A stretch of DNA of 34,834 bases, taken from the NCBI GenBank assembly GCA_964460465.1, contig CAYWSB010000047.1:1-34834 (forward strand). Reading direction: 5' to 3'. Origin of the DNA: SLRI01 sp964460465. Its GTDB lineage: Bacteria > Pseudomonadota > Alphaproteobacteria > Geminicoccales > Geminicoccaceae. The position numbers were made by a program, and so were the translations under genes. The notes under the pieces are model-generated. The model had not been told where the DNA came from, ran no database searches, and saw nothing but the letters and a program-made list of their open reading frames with translations. Positions 33,092 to 34,834 of the stretch are shown here, piece after piece (within the stretch, counting starts at the first letter, position 1; the number at the start of each line of letters is the position of its first letter).

Positions 33092-33682
33092 GTGCTGGAG
33101 CTCGACCCCCTGGAGGATTTGGCCGCGTTGCGCGGCCGGGAGCTGCTCGTTGCACTCGCGGAGCTCCTGCCGCGCCAGGGCATCCCGGCCCCGCCGGTCC
33201 CGCACGAGCTGGTCGATGACCTCGAGGTGCTCGGCCGCTGGCGGTTCGGCACATGCCCGCTCGACCGCCCGCTGCTCGACATCGAGGGCTGGATCGCCCG
33301 GGCGGCGACCGCACCGCCCGCCCCCTGGCTGGTCCTCGGCCACGATGGCCAGGGCATCATGGGCCAGGCCGTCCACTACTATCTCCTGGCCGGCCCGCTC
33401 GCCGTGCTGCTGCAGGAGCGGCTCGACGCCCTGGCCGACCGGCCGGCCTTCCCGATCCTGGAGGCTGCCTTCGCCACCCTGCCGGGCCTGCTCGACCGGC
33501 TCGAGCAGGCCGCAACCCGAGGCCGGATCGCCGCGGGCGAGCGCTGGCTCCTGGTCTGGAGCGACATCGTCCCCGGCCGCTGGGCGCGGCTCCGCCATCC
33601 GGGCGACACCCCCGCCTGGCAGGACACCGGCGAGCCGCCCCTCGAGCAGCTCCTCGCGGCCCTCGCCGCAGCGGGCGCGTAG
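33092..33682 (+). CDS. Hypothetical protein downstream of kinase-like effector
   Basis: This is a 196-aa protein read from GTG at 33092, 14 bp after the kinase-like gene, so likely the third gene of that operon. No family was recognised. The sequence is Leu/Ala-rich and mainly helical, with a conspicuous stretch WLVLGHDGQGIMGQAVHYYL (about 75-94) and the Trp-rich segment RWLLVWSDIVPGRWARLRHP. There is no signal peptide; the hydrophobic run LLAGPLAVLL is too short to be sure of a membrane segment. It might be a second chaperone, a protein that keeps the kinase harmless in the producing cell, or another secreted protein. Ribosome binding site is weak (GGGGCG). Confidence 0.6.
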   Translation: MLELDPLEDLAALRGRELLVALAELLPRQGIPAPPVPHELVDDLEVLGRWRFGTCPLDRPLLDIEGWIARAATAPPAPWLVLGHDGQGIMGQAVHYYLLAGPLAVLLQERLDALADRPAFPILEAAFATLPGLLDRLEQAATRGRIAAGERWLLVWSDIVPGRWARLRHPGDTPAWQDTGEPPLEQLLAALAAAGA

Positions 33683-33898
33683 CGGGCTGCTCGGAGCGGG
33701 TGGAACGACCCGGCGGGAGTGGCGGCGAGACAGGAAACGAGAGTGCTCGCCGCAGGCGCAGCCGAGCGGCGATCTCCCAGCCATGGTGAAGCTCCCGCTG
33801 CGGTCCGAGCCGTCGCGATGCTCGCCGATTCCTTTGCCGGCGCTCGATGGCGCGGGCTCCCCCGAGGCATTCACCGCGACCACCCGCCGGAGCGCGGG

Positions 33899-33930
33899 TC
33901 CACCCGGCTGCTCGGAGCACAAGGGGCGAC
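33899..33930 (-). repeat. Degenerate terminal CRISPR repeat
   Basis: The last eight bases, GGGGCGAC at 33923-33930, match the end of the CRISPR repeat, and they stand exactly 34 bp (one spacer length) before the first clear repeat at 33965. The rest of the 32-nt unit has decayed, apart from a TCCAC near its left end. Loss of the 3' half (in the transcribed, minus orientation) is typical of the last, leader-distal repeat. The preceding 216 bp (33683-33898) contain no gene I can support. Confidence 0.5.
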
Positions 33931-33964
33931 AATCGTCGCCGACATCGAAGTCGTCCGCCTCCTC

Positions 33965-34834
33965 GTTTCAATCCACGCCCCCGCGGGGGGGGGGGCGACT
34001 TGCCGGGTCGACCCCCTGCCGCGCCTTCGTCTGGTTTCAATCCACGCCCCCGCGGGGGGGGCGACGTGCGATCGATCAGTAGGCCGTTGACCGTCCGGAT
34101 GTTTCAATCCACGCCCCCGCGGGGGGGGCGACTCGGCACGATCAAGCGCTGCATCGCCGCCAAGGGGTTTCAATCCACGCCCCCGCGGGGGGGGCGACCG
34201 GGCCTGTCCTTCGGGGCCGGGCTCGACCTCACGTTTCAATCCACGCCCCCGCGGGGGGGGCGACTCGCGACCGGCATCGGCCGGCTCAGCGCCTGGTTGT
34301 TTCAATCCACGCCCCCGCGGGGGGGCGACAAGTCGCGCCTGGAGGCAAGTCGACGCGCCCCTGGTTTCAATCCACGCCCCCGCGGGGGGGGCGACCGCCA
34401 GGGGCGCCACCTCGGCCTGCACGTCAAGGAGTTTCAATCCACGCCCCCGCGGGGGGGGCGACACATGGCGCCGGCTGTCTCCGGTCGCACCAACACGTTT
34501 CAATCCACGCCCCCGCGGGGGGGGCGACCCCAGCGCATCCTCCTGCTTGTGGCGCTTGTCCTTGTTTCAATCCACGCCCCCGCGGGGGGGGCGACGGATG
34601 CTGCCTTGACGGCCGCGATGCATGAAGGTGGTTTCAATCCACGCCCCCGCGGGGGGGGCGACCGGCCCGTACCACGAGCGCTCCTGGTTGGCGGCGTTTC
34701 AATCCACGCCCCCGCGGGGGGGGGCGACACCGGATGGCTCGGCGATCCCAACGGCTTAGCGACGTTTCAATCCACGCCTCCGCGGGGGGGGCGACCTCGA
34801 TCCAGCACAGCCGCGAATGGTCGCCAAAGTTTCA
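33965..34834 (-). CRISPR. CRISPR array, type I-C-like repeats
   Basis: There are thirteen full repeats, and the first six bases of a fourteenth at 34829-34834 are cut by the window edge. The repeats start at 33965, 34034, 34101, 34167, 34233, 34299, 34364, 34431, 34497, 34564, 34631, 34696 and 34764. The common unit is 32 nt: GTTTCAATCCACGCCCCCGC, eight G, CGAC. Spacers are 33-35 nt and all different. Variants: 11 G in the first repeat, 7 G in the one at 34299, 9 G at 34696, and C-to-T at 34779. Read on the minus strand the unit begins GTCGCCCC and ends GTGGATTGAAAC, the form of subtype I-C repeats, so transcription is probably leftward and leader and cas genes should lie past the right edge. 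No cas gene is in the window. Confidence 0.97.

Noticed and set aside
33871..34751. Minus-strand frames coding for PPRGRGLK/PAGAWIET repeats
   Set aside because: They are CRISPR repeats read as protein; repeat plus spacer is often 66 nt, a multiple of three, which keeps the frame open.

Overview
The window is GC-rich, densely coded bacterial DNA. The gene families (TRAP and several ABC solute-binding systems, LacI and RpiR regulators, enolase-superfamily sugar-acid enzymes, malate synthase G) and the strong GC3 bias suggest a free-living or host-associated alphaproteobacterium of the Rhodospirillales/Geminicoccales kind. That placement is inference: there is no rRNA or other phylogenetic marker here. 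I saw no tRNA, rRNA or intact insertion sequence.

Left edge (1-1410): an AT-rich, hairpin-rich strip of about 200 bp, a small coiled-coil protein, and an MntA/HepT (nucleotidyltransferase/HEPN) toxin-antitoxin pair whose antitoxin C-terminus was rewritten by a 25-bp tandem duplication. Next (1407-10790) is what looks like one sugar-acid regulon. A leftward operon encodes a PhyH-type dioxygenase, two enolase-superfamily enzymes and an RraA-like aldolase. It diverges from a LacI regulator, which is followed by a rightward TRAP transporter (P-Q-M) and an amidohydrolase/lactonase-like protein. Three near-identical 16-bp palindromes, two in the divergent promoter region and one just before the TRAP genes, look like the LacI operators tying both halves together.

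Middle (10824-18213): a leftward CUT1 sugar ABC operon (binding protein, two permeases, ATPase) ending in a transketolase, divergent from an RpiR/SIS regulator. Then come malate synthase G (18372-20537), a taurine/nitrate-type ABC operon with two paralogous permeases and a small single-TM protein (20748-24488), a second CUT1 operon with no ATPase of its own (24619-27671), a divergent nucleoside-hydrolase-family gene, and an AI-2E-family membrane protein.

Right end (30326-34834) is the most unusual part. A CesT-like type III secretion chaperone is followed by a 750-aa protein with a disordered, Pro-rich N-terminus, two copies of a helical repeat of about 97 aa, and a C-terminal domain with the GDRHxxN loop of phosphatidylinositol-3/4-kinase-like enzymes; this looks like a chaperone-effector pair. 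An unrecognised 196-aa gene follows. The window ends inside a CRISPR array of type I-C character (13 full repeats plus one cut by the window edge and a degenerate terminal repeat). It is probably transcribed leftward, with leader and any cas genes beyond the right edge.

Two families of palindromic intergenic repeats are scattered among the gene ends, and two of the solute-binding-protein genes are followed by perfect GC-rich stem-loops.
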